From Anthoceros angustus (taxonomy: Eukaryota; Streptophyta; Anthocerotopsida; Anthocerotales; Anthocerotaceae), in contig VJWM01000016.1 of the NCBI GenBank assembly GCA_010909165.1, positions 372,001 to 436,000 of the forward strand: a DNA stretch of 64,000 bases. Direction: 5' to 3'. The position numbers and the translations under genes were made by a program. The notes under the pieces are model-generated. The model had not been told where the DNA came from and did no database searches. It saw nothing but the letters and a program-made list of their open reading frames with translations. Shown here piece by piece: positions 21,277 to 31,625 of this stretch; within the stretch, counting starts at the first letter, position 1, and the number at the start of each line of letters is the position of its first letter.

Positions 21277-24200
21277 ATGGCCCCTGCGGTAGAACCGACA
21301 CCGACACCGGCAACCTGGCCCGAGCCTTACGCCGTGCGTATGCAACTTCATGTCGAGAATCGTGCCAAATTGCTCTCTGCCATATGCAATGACCTGAAAC
21401 TGGTGGGAGGCCCTGCATCCGGTGTCATCTTGCTCCAGGTGGACCAGCTCTGCCGTTTTCCGATGCTGCTCCTTGCGGTCGTTTTGGAATCGTCTTATCT
21501 TGTGCCCCACGAATATTGGCTTGTTTGGTAGGGTGGAGAACAGGAGACACGTTACTGTACCGATACAGACATTCTCTTCAGGTACATAGTGCGCTTTGCT
21601 TGCTTGTTTCAATGTAGCAAAGGACCCCTTTTAGCCGACAAATTGATCACGGCTTTAACCCGTCAACAATTCACTTGGCCTACAGGCAGGAGAGCTACTT
21701 CGCTTATCTCTTTGGAGTGAGAGAGCCAGGTTTTTATGGGGCAATTGTAAGTCGTGCGGAATGGCATGTTTGGAAAAGCATGCTCAGACAAGGAGATGCT
21801 GTGTTGTATCGTGGCTCTTCTTGCTCAGCATGTATGTGGACTATGAACACCAATTTGTTTGTACGTTCTGCTGTGAAGGATGTTGCCACTGGCCAGTCAA
21901 TTTTGTTTCAGCCTAGGCTTAGTGAAGATTATGCTGTCTGGCTGGGCAAGATCCAGCCTCCTGCGGCTTTTAAGGTGACAAACAAGTTAGATGTCGGCCA
22001 AGTTACGCAGTAGACATGGCTCTCTTTCTCTGGTGTGGAAACTGCGAGACTGATAGGTCTCCTGTTTCGGTTTTTTGTTGTTGGTACCTAAAGGAGAGAT
22101 ACAGGGTAGATAAGGTTTACTATCTGGACGAGATCAAAGAAGTGATAAAACAGATAAAGGGCAACTCTGAGAACTTTTATCTTTATCTGCTGGAGGGAGT
22201 GAACACTGATAGCGGAAAGCGCTGCATGCCAGCAGTATTTGAGGTGAGAGAGTGATTTTGAGCGTTCTGTCTCACATTTGTGCCAGACCAACTTAGATGC
22301 AGAGTATTTCACATGCATTGCTATTTTCACTCTCTTGTTAGGGAATGGATGAATTCAAGTGTGATTACAAGACTCTACATTCCTTGTTAAGTGAATGTCG
22401 TGTGCATAAAAGTGAACTCGAGCTTGATCTGCTTCGTCATGTGAACAGAATCAGTTCTGCAGCGCATGTGGAGGTAAGTACACTGCAGAAGCCCCTGCCA
22501 TGTCCTTATTTTCTCTGTGACTTCCCTTATTGCCCCGTGAGTGAGATCTGTTACTTGAGATCTTTGCATATTGAAGCTCATGTGCACTCTACGGAAATGA
22601 TGGGCAATGTATTTCTCAGGTTATGCGATTTGCAAAGCCGGGAATCAAAGAATACCATCTTGAGAGTACCTTCACCCATCATGTGTATATGTATGGTGGT
22701 TGCCGATATTGCTCTTATCAGTGCATCTGCGCAACTGGGGAGAACAGGTGATTTTGTGCTTAATAACTTGCTATTGGAGCGTTTTGGGCCATTTTCTGGC
22801 CTTTGCCGAGGCATCTACCCACGATCTGCTCATTTCTGCTGTGCAGTGCAATACTGCACTACGGTCATTCTGCTGCTCCTAATGAGAAGGTGCTCTTCTG
22901 CTTTTTGGCTTTCCCTTTTTAGATTTCCTCAAAAAGAGTAGGAACACCTGCTGGGTAGAGTCTTCTGCGGGGAGTTGGATTGTTTGTTATTCTAGCTGGG
23001 TCCTTTGTCATGCTTATTTTGTTTCTGCCTGTGTTGAAGTGGAGCTTATGTTTCACCGTTGGTTTCTGTTCAGACCCTTAGAGACGGTGACATTGCATTG
23101 CTTGATATGGGGGCGGAGTATCATTTCTACGGCTCTGACATCACATGCTCTTTCCCTGTAAGTAGACATGGTCCATTGCACTTTCTTTCACTGGTGAGTT
23201 CTGGAGCTGAATATTCTGTAATCCAATTTTACACTTGCCTTATGCTTTTCGCAGGTCAATGGAAAGTTCTCGGCTGACCAGCGCATTATTTACTCGGTAT
23301 TCGTAAGCACCCCTCTCATGGAGTCATATGCCTGTGTAAATGGTTAAACGGAGCTCATATTTCCTGCAGGCAGTTCTGCTCGCTCAGAAAGAAGTTATGC
23401 GTGCTGTCAAGCCTGGAGCATCTTGGGTCGATATGCACAGGTGTCTTACTTTTGTCCCAAAGTAGACCCACTTATGCGCGGGCACATTGAATGTGGACAA
23501 GCATTTCAGAGTGGTTATCGTCTGCGCACGTCCATGTCACTCTAACTTCACATGACGAATTTGCAGGCTCGCGGAGAGAACACTGCTAGGCAGCTTGAAG
23601 CAGGATGGACTGTTACAAGGGTACACAGATTGCTACTTCTGACTGTGTTGTTTCATCTATAGCAGCCTTTGATAATCATGGCTACTGGGTTGTTCGCTCA
23701 GGGAGGTGGAAGATATGATGAAGGTGAACTTGGGGGCAATTTTCATGCCACATGGACTGGGGCACTTCATGGGCCTGGATGTCCATGACGTAGGGGGCTA
23801 TCCAGAGGTGAGCTGTGCCCTTGATGCAACTGTTGAAAAGTGATTCACCACGCTGTTTCTATTACTTGAACTTACCCTGATCTGTTTGGGATGTCTTGAG
23901 AGGGCAGGGCATGGATAGGATTCCTGAGCCAGGTCTTAAGAGCCTCAGAACAGTTCGCACGTTAGAGAAAGGGATGGTATGTTGCAGTATGTTGACTACG
24001 AATTTGAAGCTGGTGTCTTTCCTCCGTGAAATTTACACTCACTTCCTGGTTGACGTTAGAGAAAGGGATGGCATGTTGCAGTATGTTGACTTCTAATTTG
24101 AAGCCGGTGTCTTTCCTCCGTGAAATTTACACTCACTTCCTGGTTGTATTCTCCGAGCAGGTACTGACCGTTGAACCAGGATGTTACTTCATCGACGCAG

Positions 24201-24638
24201 TTCTAGAACCAGCTTTTCACGACCCCACGAAGTCGCAATTCCTCGTAAAGGATGTCATAGCTCGGTTCCGACCTTTCGGTGGAGTTCGGCTTGAAGACGA
24301 TGTGGTGCGTACACAGCCTTTGAAGTTGCAGCCGTTTGCTTCCGGTTTTTTAGCAACCTGATTGGGCTGGTGGGTCTCCCTGTCAGTGTCGAACAAACCC
24401 ACCAGCCCAACCGAAGATTGCGTCCCCTTCATGCTTGCAGCATAGGAGTTTCCCCCCCACCTACCTGCTCGGTGTTGATGACAATGCAAGTCTGGCATTT
24501 GAACACGCCGGATGTTTGTTCTGTTGGCAGGTAGTCACGGCTGATGGGTGTGAGAACCTAACCAACTGCCCTCGCGAGATCTGGGAGGTTGAGGCAGTGA
24601 TGGCGGGTGGTCCGTGGCCCCTGGAGAAGAAGAAATGA
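21277..24638 (+). CDS. PEPD: Xaa-Pro dipeptidase (prolidase), M24B metallopeptidase
   Basis: Prolidase cleaves dipeptides with C-terminal proline in the cytosol and recycles proline. Sixteen exons in phase give 499 residues (human PEPD 493): 21277-21438, 21532-21581, 21686-21746, 21879-21974, 22094-22243, 22342-22473, 22620-22747, 22847-22889, 23074-23157, 23255-23296, 23370-23440, 23567-23620, 23702-23807, 23908-23976, 24161-24304, 24531-24638. Family blocks appear in order: [86 protein letters not shown] and [10 protein letters not shown]. The dinuclear metal ligands (two Asp in [12 protein letters not shown], His in GLGH, Glu in TVEPG, Glu in RLEDDV) are all present, so the enzyme should be active. 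Intron 14 contains a partial exon duplication. The start ATG is the first in frame and matches the family N-terminus loosely. Confidence 0.97.
23960..24147. repeat. 94-bp tandem duplication spanning the exon 14 / intron 14 junction of PEPD
   Basis: 23960-24053 and 24054-24147 are near-identical. The first copy carries the end of exon 14 and its gtatgt donor. In the second copy the donor dinucleotide is gc (gggatggcatg), and the reading frame soon meets a stop. The intact phase uses the first copy, so the second is probably silent. Confidence 0.9.
24362..24410. repeat. 14-bp perfect inverted repeat in a PEPD intron
   Basis: ttgggctggtgggt at 24362-24375 is the reverse complement of 24397-24410, with a 21-nt spacer. 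It lies in the last intron of PEPD and could fold as a hairpin in the pre-mRNA. Confidence 0.75.
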
Positions 24639-24819
24639 GTGAGTCCTTTGTCTGTTTGTCCTTTCCAATGACTGCCGTGCTGGGTACCTCTGAGCTCCCC
24701 TGTCGGAGCAGTTATCCCCATTGAATCACACAAGGTGCGCCTGACAGCATCGTAGGACATTTTGTTAGACGGTTGTGAGAAAAGGGTCTCAAGCCAACGC
24801 CGAGGTGGTCCAGAAGAAG

Positions 24820-27800
24820 ATGCCGTCTGGCTCGCAAGAAGCTAGGCATCGCATGAACAAGGGCAAGAAAGATGCCGATGATCTCACTCCCAAGAGACCG
24901 TCTGGGTCGCAAGAAGCTAGGCATAGCCTGAACAAGGACAAGAAAGATGCCGATGATCCCACTCCCAAGAGGCCGTCTGGGTCGCAAGAAGCTAGGCATA
25001 GCCTGAACAAGGACAAGAAAGGTGCCGATGTTTCCACTCCCAAGAGGCCGTCTGGTTCGCAAGAAGCTAGGCGTAGTCTGAACAAGGACAAGAATGATGC
25101 CGGTGATTCCATTCCCAAGGTGTCTCTCTACGCGCCTGTTGCCTATGGCGCGGAATTATGTCGAATTGCAGAGGAGGCTGCGCGAGACAGCGCCTCGGCT
25201 TCCACAATGCTCTACTCTTCGCAACCACATGAGGCGGACGATGTGGAGTCCAAACCGATGATTGCTTCCAAGCAGGATTTCGAATTCCGACTCCTTCGCC
25301 TCCCTGCAGATCCCATGTGAGAAGACACAGGATGCGCATAGATTTCCTGTCTCCGCAGGACCATGCAGTGGCTGAACGAGATATTGGATTGAATTGTATT
25401 GCATTTATCGTGCAGGGATGCGGACGGAGATGCATTGAACGGATTTTCAAAGGCCTCCACTCCGTCCGAGCTTCTGGTGAGAAGAAATCGCAAGAGCGGG
25501 AAAGAACTCCGGAGTGCTATACACGCTGTGATGGACCCTGTGGAGCGTCGTGTGCTTGGGATTCTCAGGCGGCGGGGCTGCTCAATCTCTGAATCAGGTG
25601 GGTGAGGAGGTTATCGGGTTTTTATCTTGGAGGAGGATAGCGGCTCGAAGACCATCTGATCGTGTCGTTGGTGGGTGCAGAAATGAAGCGGCTGCGACGC
25701 AGAATGAGCATTCCTTGGGTTTCCCCTCACAGCAGGTTGATGCTCGTCCGGGTACCGGAGGACTGGATTCCTGCTATGGTGGACGGCGTGCTTCTGTACA
25801 ACGATGAGAGACAGGTAGACGAGGCGTGTATCCGAGGTGGTGTGAGGAAGCCTTGCGAGGGGGGTTGCAACTGCCCCATGGCTGTCTACGTTCGGAAGAC
25901 CTTGGTGTTCGTTTCAGCCGTGGTCTCCATTCAAGCAGCTTGGCGATCGTTTCAGGTAATCAATAGTCCGGACTTTCCTATGCCGGAGAGAAGACGACCT
26001 CCCGCAACTCTTAACAAGACAGGAGCTGTATGCAGATTTTTGCTTCCGGGATTGGTGGTCATGCTGATATGGTGTTTTAGGTGAGAAGGAAGCTTGAGCC
26101 ACGTTTTGCAAGAAGGATCGTCGAGCGAAGAGCCATCTTATGCATCCAGAGGTGGTGGAAGACGAGACTGTGGTCTTACAGGCGGGCTTTCTTGCACGGT
26201 CTCTCGAAACTCTGGAGCAGAGTTGGAAAACAGCTTGCCCAGCCAATGAAAGAGATATCGATCAAGCTGTCGCTCTTGGCTTTGACAAGGATTCTGAGAT
26301 ACTTTCGGAGACCGCCAGCATGGTCCCCGCTGTCAAGGAGCTTCAGCGTTTGCTTCGACGAATTCAACTCCATTCGAGTGTGCCAGCTTTCTCTGCAAGA
26401 GCCACTATTCCCTCAATGGATGGACGTGCACTTCCCAGTTTGTACTAGTTATTCCAACCATCCGAGGTAAAGGAGCAAGTGTTGAAGCTGTGACGGAGCC
26501 CTGATCTCTCTCAAGGAAAACACCCGAGTCTGACATTCCATAGTGGTCATTTGCAGCTGGGAGATAGGGTTTCCAGGATCAAGGGAAAGAAAAACAGCTG
26601 TGGTGAGGCTTCTCAGGAATGTTTTTGTGAAAGTGGAAGCGAATCCTTCTACGGGGAAAAATATCTCTGCCACTGACAAGGACAAAACCACGCAATTCGC
26701 GTTCAGAACTCCCGGCCACCAGGACCTGTCGCATAAGCTTAATCACGACAGGGACAAAGTGATGGAGTTCATGTTCCAGCTGGAAACGGCAAGCCACAAT
26801 GGGCGTCTGTGGGAACCTCTGGGAGAATTGATCTCATCAGTGACAGGCGAACGGCGAGAAATTCGCAACTACGTGTTTATGGAGTACCTCCTAACTTGGG
26901 ATCCCAAGGTAAGAGAGCTCCTCACCCAGACCATGAATTTGCCACTGTGGTAGGACCAGGGCGAAGCTCAGAGGCCGGCTCTCGGCGGTTTGCAGGACCG
27001 TGAAGGAGCAGAAATCGTGATCATCCCTTCCAGGCAACAGGTTCAGAAGGGGGAACTTGAGAAAATTTACACCATTCACAGCGTAGAAGCAGCGCAGCCG
27101 AAACGACCAACTGTCAAGGTACGTGCAGCGCAGCACACTGTCAAGGAGGAGACCCATATGCCTATACAGAGCCCTCACTGCGATTACCAGACGTACTACT
27201 ACGACAACGGGGTGCAGAGATGGAAAGACTTTTTGGGTAGGTACTCGTAGCTTTCCTCAGGGCCAGCTCGATTCTGGGAGTTTGTAACCACTTCCAGGAC
27301 TCCTGATTGGCCGAGCACAATGTGTCACCAGCGGGAGTGAAAAAACTCGCGCGATCCCGGACAATGGCGTTGCTAAACAAGCGCCACCACGACACTCAGC
27401 TTGCCAGGACGCAAGCGGCTTACAGATCTATGGCCATCACGGACTACGAGAGGGCCAGGCTAAAGGTTGAGCACAATCAATCAGAGACACTTGAGTCTTT
27501 CACAAAACAAGGGAAGCAAGGGGTCCAGTCGTGACACGCCCTAACCACTGCCTGCTGCACACAGACGGCAGGGGACGTAAGCCGAGAGGAAGAAACGTTC
27601 CTGCTGCAAATGATGAAGTTCAAAAGGGAACTAAAACGGCTTGAATCCATCAACGACGTACACAATAGGCAAAGGCAAGCTCTGTATTTCAGGAAGAAGC
27701 AACAACATAAAAAAGCTGCGCTGAAGGACTTCATCGGCAAGGTGAACAGGCTCTCCAAGTCCCTGCAGCGGCATGGGCTCCAGATGAACAGGTAAGAGCT

Positions 27801-27967
27801 TGTGGCCATCTGCTTGAGTCGGCATCTCCAACAACGAGAATCCTGTGGACTTGAGAGAGCTATCCTACTGCAGGGAGATGGTGGAAGAAACACACCGTGC
27901 ACGGATTCGAGCAGAAAAATTCGCCAGCAGCAAGGTGACCATGGCCTTTGCGAGCGCTGCCTCGTGA
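24820..27967 (+). CDS. IQ-motif (calmodulin-binding) coiled-coil protein, uncharacterised
   Basis: A multi-exon gene with consistent phases at most junctions: 24820-25316, 25416-25597, 25681-25955, an exon from 26081, then exons around 26557-26908, from 27000, from about 27320, from 27571, and a last exon that stops at 27965-27967. Exon 1 encodes four 25-residue repeats (separate entry). The middle has two IQ-like motifs (VVSIQAAWRSFQ, and AILCIQRWWKTRLWSYRR), suggesting calmodulin or myosin-light-chain-type binding. The C-terminal exons are Lys/Arg/Glu-rich helices (DYERARLKVEHNQ, LKRLESINDVHNRQ, EMVEETHRARIRAEKF), probably coiled coil. I do not recognise the family; a cytoskeletal or ciliary-type role is only a guess. 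The start is uncertain: the frame is open upstream of the ATG at 24820, so an earlier exon may exist. Exon limits between 26.2 and 27.4 kb are approximate. Confidence 0.6.
24823..25122 (+). repeat. In-frame tandem repeat, 75 bp x 4 (25 residues)
   Basis: The unit PSGSQEARHSLNKDKK continues with DADDPTPKR and occurs four times without gaps, with conservative changes. The units are charged and predicted to be disordered. Confidence 0.93.
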
Positions 27968-28291
27968 GTGCAAAGGAGGTGAACGTGCACGCATATCGGG
28001 GGCCTATGTTCTGTTCTAGTACCTACATACAAGGAACGAGACCAAATCTGAAGCATTTATATTTTGGGCGGGAAACGCGTTGTACGTTTGTGAGTCCCTT
28101 GTGACTGTTTCCTGCAGTGGTGGCTGTTGTCACGAGCGACAGGCAGCGATGAAGCTGCATAGCTTGTGTCCCGTGCCCGTCTCGCATGTTGATGTAACTT
28201 CTTGGAAGTGTTGCTTGGGGCGAGGCGAGGCGAGCGAGCAGGCAGGGCATCCGTGAATGTGTGAAGTTGTTGGGTGCAAAGCTAAAGCTGC

Positions 28292-31069
28292 ATGATGGCA
28301 GCTGGCGGACACAAGGTGCCCGCCACCATCCGGGCCATCAACAAGGCCACAGTGCATCGAATCTGCTCGGGGCAGGTGGTGCTGGATCTCGCCGCCGCTG
28401 TGAAGGAGCTGATCGAGAACAGCCTGGATGCCGGAGCTACCAGCATAGAGATTAGGTTGAAGGAGAACGGGGCGGAGCTAATTGAGGTGGCAGACAACGG
28501 GTGCGGTGTGTCTCCTGACAACTTTCAGGGCTTGACGCTCAAGTACCACACCTCCAAGATCTCCGAGTTCAGCGATCTGCAGACGTTGTCGTCGTTCGGG
28601 TTCCGGGGAGAGGCTCTCAGCTCGCTCTGTGCCCTGGCGGATGTAAGCATTGTGACCAAGACGCAGCATGAGAAATTGGGGACTCGGTTGGTGTATGATC
28701 ACTCGGGGATCATAGTGTCGCAGGTGGGTGCTTTTGTTGTTTTGTTGGGTTGTTGGGGCTGGGTGGTGGGTTGTGGGGCTCATGTTGTGTGGTGGTGGCA
28801 GGAGAGTATAGCCCGAGCGACTGGTACCACGGTGGCAGCCGGGAGGCTGTTTTCCACCTTGCCTGTGCGGCACAAGGATTTTACTCGGAACATTAAGCGG
28901 GAGCATGCCCGGCTTTTGTCGGTGTTGCAAGCCTATGCTGTCATCGCGAAGGGGGTTCGGTTGATCTGCACCAACCAGACGGGGAAGAATGGTAGGTACA
29001 GTGTCATGCAGACCTACGGTAGTCGGTCCGTGAAGGAAAACTTTGCCACGGTGTTTGGCACCAAGACAGCGGCTTGCTTGACGCCCTTGAACATTGCGGT
29101 TTTAGACCAGGAGTGCAGTGTAGAGGGCTTTGTGTCGAAGCCGGGATATAGCTCTGGCAAAGCCTGTCAGTTGTTCTACATAAATGGTAGACCTGTTGAC
29201 ATGCCCAAGTTCAGCAAGTTGCTCAATGAGCTGTACAAGTCCTTCAATTCGCAGCGACCACCCATGGCAGTCTTGAATTTCATTTTGCCCACCAGTGCCT
29301 ATGATGTGAATGTGACACCTGACAAGCGGAAGGTGTTTCTTCATGCTGAGAGTGCTCTGCTTAGTGCTCTGAGGCTGCAGCTGGAAGCCGTGTACTCTGC
29401 CGATGAGCACACTTATGTGGTTCACAGTACTCCTGATGGAAAGCCTGCTGTCAAGATTTCCTCTACGCGGGCTAGTGATGATAAGGGGCAGACGGAAAAC
29501 ACTCCGCCAGCAACTGAGTGTCCTAGCGTTGTGGAGCAGGCCGAAGGTCTGGCTGCTGCAAATGATGAATCTGAGGACAGCGAAGATGAGAAAAGGAGGG
29601 ACTTTTTGGAGCAGGCTGCTAACTTCAGTTTCACAAACACCAAGTCCGTCCCTGTGAGTAAGCCTTCCTTTGATTCGTTTTCGTCTCATGTGACGTCCAC
29701 GAGAGTTTCAGAGGCTAGCAAGGGGCTTCACAAATGCAGTGAGACAGGCACTTCCACCATTAGCTTCAAGCCGGCTGGGCCTGTTTCCCAAGCTACCAAG
29801 GTTGTCCAGTCAAGTCTCTCAGGGTTTGTGGCCCGCACCAAACGCCCACACGAGCATGATGACATGCTCAGCGAGGAGCCTGTACTAAAACGCATGTCAG
29901 CTGCAGACAGGGTCAAACAAGGTGATACAGTTACTACCTCCGACAGGTTATCCAAGAAGAGAGACCAAGATGTGTCTTCAGGACTGGATGGTGATGGAGT
30001 AGAAGGCGGAAATTGCACTCCTTGCTGCAATGACCGAGTGGAAGAAGACAGCAGTCACTTTTTGGAGGATGACAACCTGGCAACTGATGAGGACACTTCT
30101 GTACAGAGTGCCCACAACACAGATCCCTTTCTGTCGGCAGAGGCTCGGTGTTCAGAGGCTGGCACTTCTGGAGCTTCCACTGTTGATACTGAGCAAGGAA
30201 GTGATGCGGTCCTCACAGTCCAATTCAGCTTCCCCAAGTTTCAGATGAAGAGCAGGTTGGGCTTGTTCCGCCCACAAGATGTCAAAGGAAAAACATCCCT
30301 GAGCAAGTGCTTCAACGCTGCAACATTGGCTTCAGATGGTGAACCCAAAGAGGGTGCTGTGAAGGAGCTCCAGCTTGCAGCAGCTGTTACAGAGTTCGAA
30401 CGAACTTTCAACAAGGCTGATTTTAAGCAAATGAAAGTTATCGGGCAGTTTAATCTGGGATTTATCTTGGCCAAGCTGGATGATGATATCTACATTATTG
30501 ATCAGCATGCCTCGGATGAAAAGTTCAATTATGAGAGACTCCTGAAGTCCACTGTGCTAAATCGCCAGCCGCTTCTCCAACCAATGCCAGTGGAGCTGTC
30601 AGCTGTGGAGGAAGTGATCGTCTCCACACACATGGAGACTTTCAAGCAAAATGGGTTCGAATTCATCAGGGACGATGATGCACTTCCTGGACAGCGACTA
30701 CGTCTATCTGCTATCCCCTTCAGCAAAAATGTCTCCTTCGGTGTCAGTGATGTACAGGAACTGGTTTCTCTCTTAGCTGATGAACCAGTCCCAGCTGAAG
30801 ATTCCGACTCAGGTCCGTCCCCGAATGGTACACAGGCTAGCACACTACGGAGATGCAAAACTATTGGTATCCGGCCATCAAGGGTACGAGGGATGCTGGC
30901 CTCTCGTGCCTGTCGGTCATCCATCATGATAGGTGATGCCTTGAGCAAGAGGGAGATGGAAAGAGTTCTTGCCCACTTGTCAGATTTGGATTCACCCTGG
31001 AACTGCCCTCATGGCAGGCCAACCATGCGTCATCTGGCATTTCTTCCAGCGTTGTCAAAGAAAAAGTAA
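28292..31069 (+). CDS. PMS1: PMS1 (PMS2-type MutL homologue), DNA mismatch repair endonuclease subunit
   Basis: MutL-alpha subunit that pairs with MLH1 in the nucleus and nicks the daughter strand after MutS recognition. The GHKL ATPase motifs are intact: ELIENSLDAGA, VADNGCGV and FGFRGEALSSL. LFSTLPVRHKDF, FYINGRPVD and NVTPDKRK follow. The C-terminal endonuclease motif DQHASDEKFNYE fits DQHA-x2-E-x4-E, and the zinc-site elements ACRSS and CPHGRP are present, so nuclease function is expected. The middle (about residues 380-690) is the usual variable acidic linker. One intron is likely at 28724-28801 (GTGGGT...GGCAG, 78 nt); removing it restores family spacing and gives 899 residues. The rest is a single exon, whereas the seed-plant orthologue has many. 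Start at 28292 or 28295 (tandem ATGs). Confidence 0.97.
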   Translation: MMAAGGHKVPATIRAINKATVHRICSGQVVLDLAAAVKELIENSLDAGATSIEIRLKENGAELIEVADNGCGVSPDNFQGLTLKYHTSKISEFSDLQTLSSFGFRGEALSSLCALADVSIVTKTQHEKLGTRLVYDHSGIIVSQVGAFVVLLGCWGWVVGCGAHVVWWWQESIARATGTTVAAGRLFSTLPVRHKDFTRNIKREHARLLSVLQAYAVIAKGVRLICTNQTGKNGRYSVMQTYGSRSVKENFATVFGTKTAACLTPLNIAVLDQECSVEGFVSKPGYSSGKACQLFYINGRPVDMPKFSKLLNELYKSFNSQRPPMAVLNFILPTSAYDVNVTPDKRKVFLHAESALLSALRLQLEAVYSADEHTYVVHSTPDGKPAVKISSTRASDDKGQTENTPPATECPSVVEQAEGLAAANDESEDSEDEKRRDFLEQAANFSFTNTKSVPVSKPSFDSFSSHVTSTRVSEASKGLHKCSETGTSTISFKPAGPVSQATKVVQSSLSGFVARTKRPHEHDDMLSEEPVLKRMSAADRVKQGDTVTTSDRLSKKRDQDVSSGLDGDGVEGGNCTPCCNDRVEEDSSHFLEDDNLATDEDTSVQSAHNTDPFLSAEARCSEAGTSGASTVDTEQGSDAVLTVQFSFPKFQMKSRLGLFRPQDVKGKTSLSKCFNAATLASDGEPKEGAVKELQLAAAVTEFERTFNKADFKQMKVIGQFNLGFILAKLDDDIYIIDQHASDEKFNYERLLKSTVLNRQPLLQPMPVELSAVEEVIVSTHMETFKQNGFEFIRDDDALPGQRLRLSAIPFSKNVSFGVSDVQELVSLLADEPVPAEDSDSGPSPNGTQASTLRRCKTIGIRPSRVRGMLASRACRSSIMIGDALSKREMERVLAHLSDLDSPWNCPHGRPTMRHLAFLPALSKKK

Positions 31070-31625
31070 AGTTGGCTTCATTTTGCACACGGATGCCCTC
31101 CTCAAGCAGACTGGCAGCGTGTCACTATTGTCTGGCATGCATGAAGGAAGCATCGTCTATTTGTGGCTGTGAATGTTTTTAAAGCAGCTGGTTGTGGAAA
31201 ACTCTGCATCTATGCAGAGTTGTACATCCAGGTCTATTCTATATGCATTATGCATCCTGCTCACGCGTGTGCTGGAACCGCACAAATTTGGGTAGCCATG
31301 TCTTTTTTTAGCACAAATATGGAGGAGCTCACCGACTTCATAGGGACCTGGTCGTCCGTAATGTTCTGGACTCCCGGTGATTCTTTGTCCATGATCTTTG
31401 TCTCTAGCCTGAAGACGTCACCCAGGGGTGAGGTCTTCTTCAACTTGACAGCTAACGCGGGAACCATCAAAAGCACAAAATCTCCTCTTCTTATTTTCGC
31501 CCTGAAAACAATGAATATGAAATGAGGAAAGGAACACCTATTCACAGACTAGGCTGAATCGGGCACAATGCACCGACAAAGAATGGTCGGGCCTTCCTGC
31601 TCCAAGTGACATTCTGCAACTTGAG
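31070..31625. other. Intergenic between convergent PMS1 and receptor kinase
   Basis: 3' regions of two convergent genes. A 94-codon open frame on the minus strand (31261-31545, containing DVFRLETKIMDKESPG) has plausible composition, but I cannot link it to a family or to the kinase; it may be chance. Confidence 0.4.
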
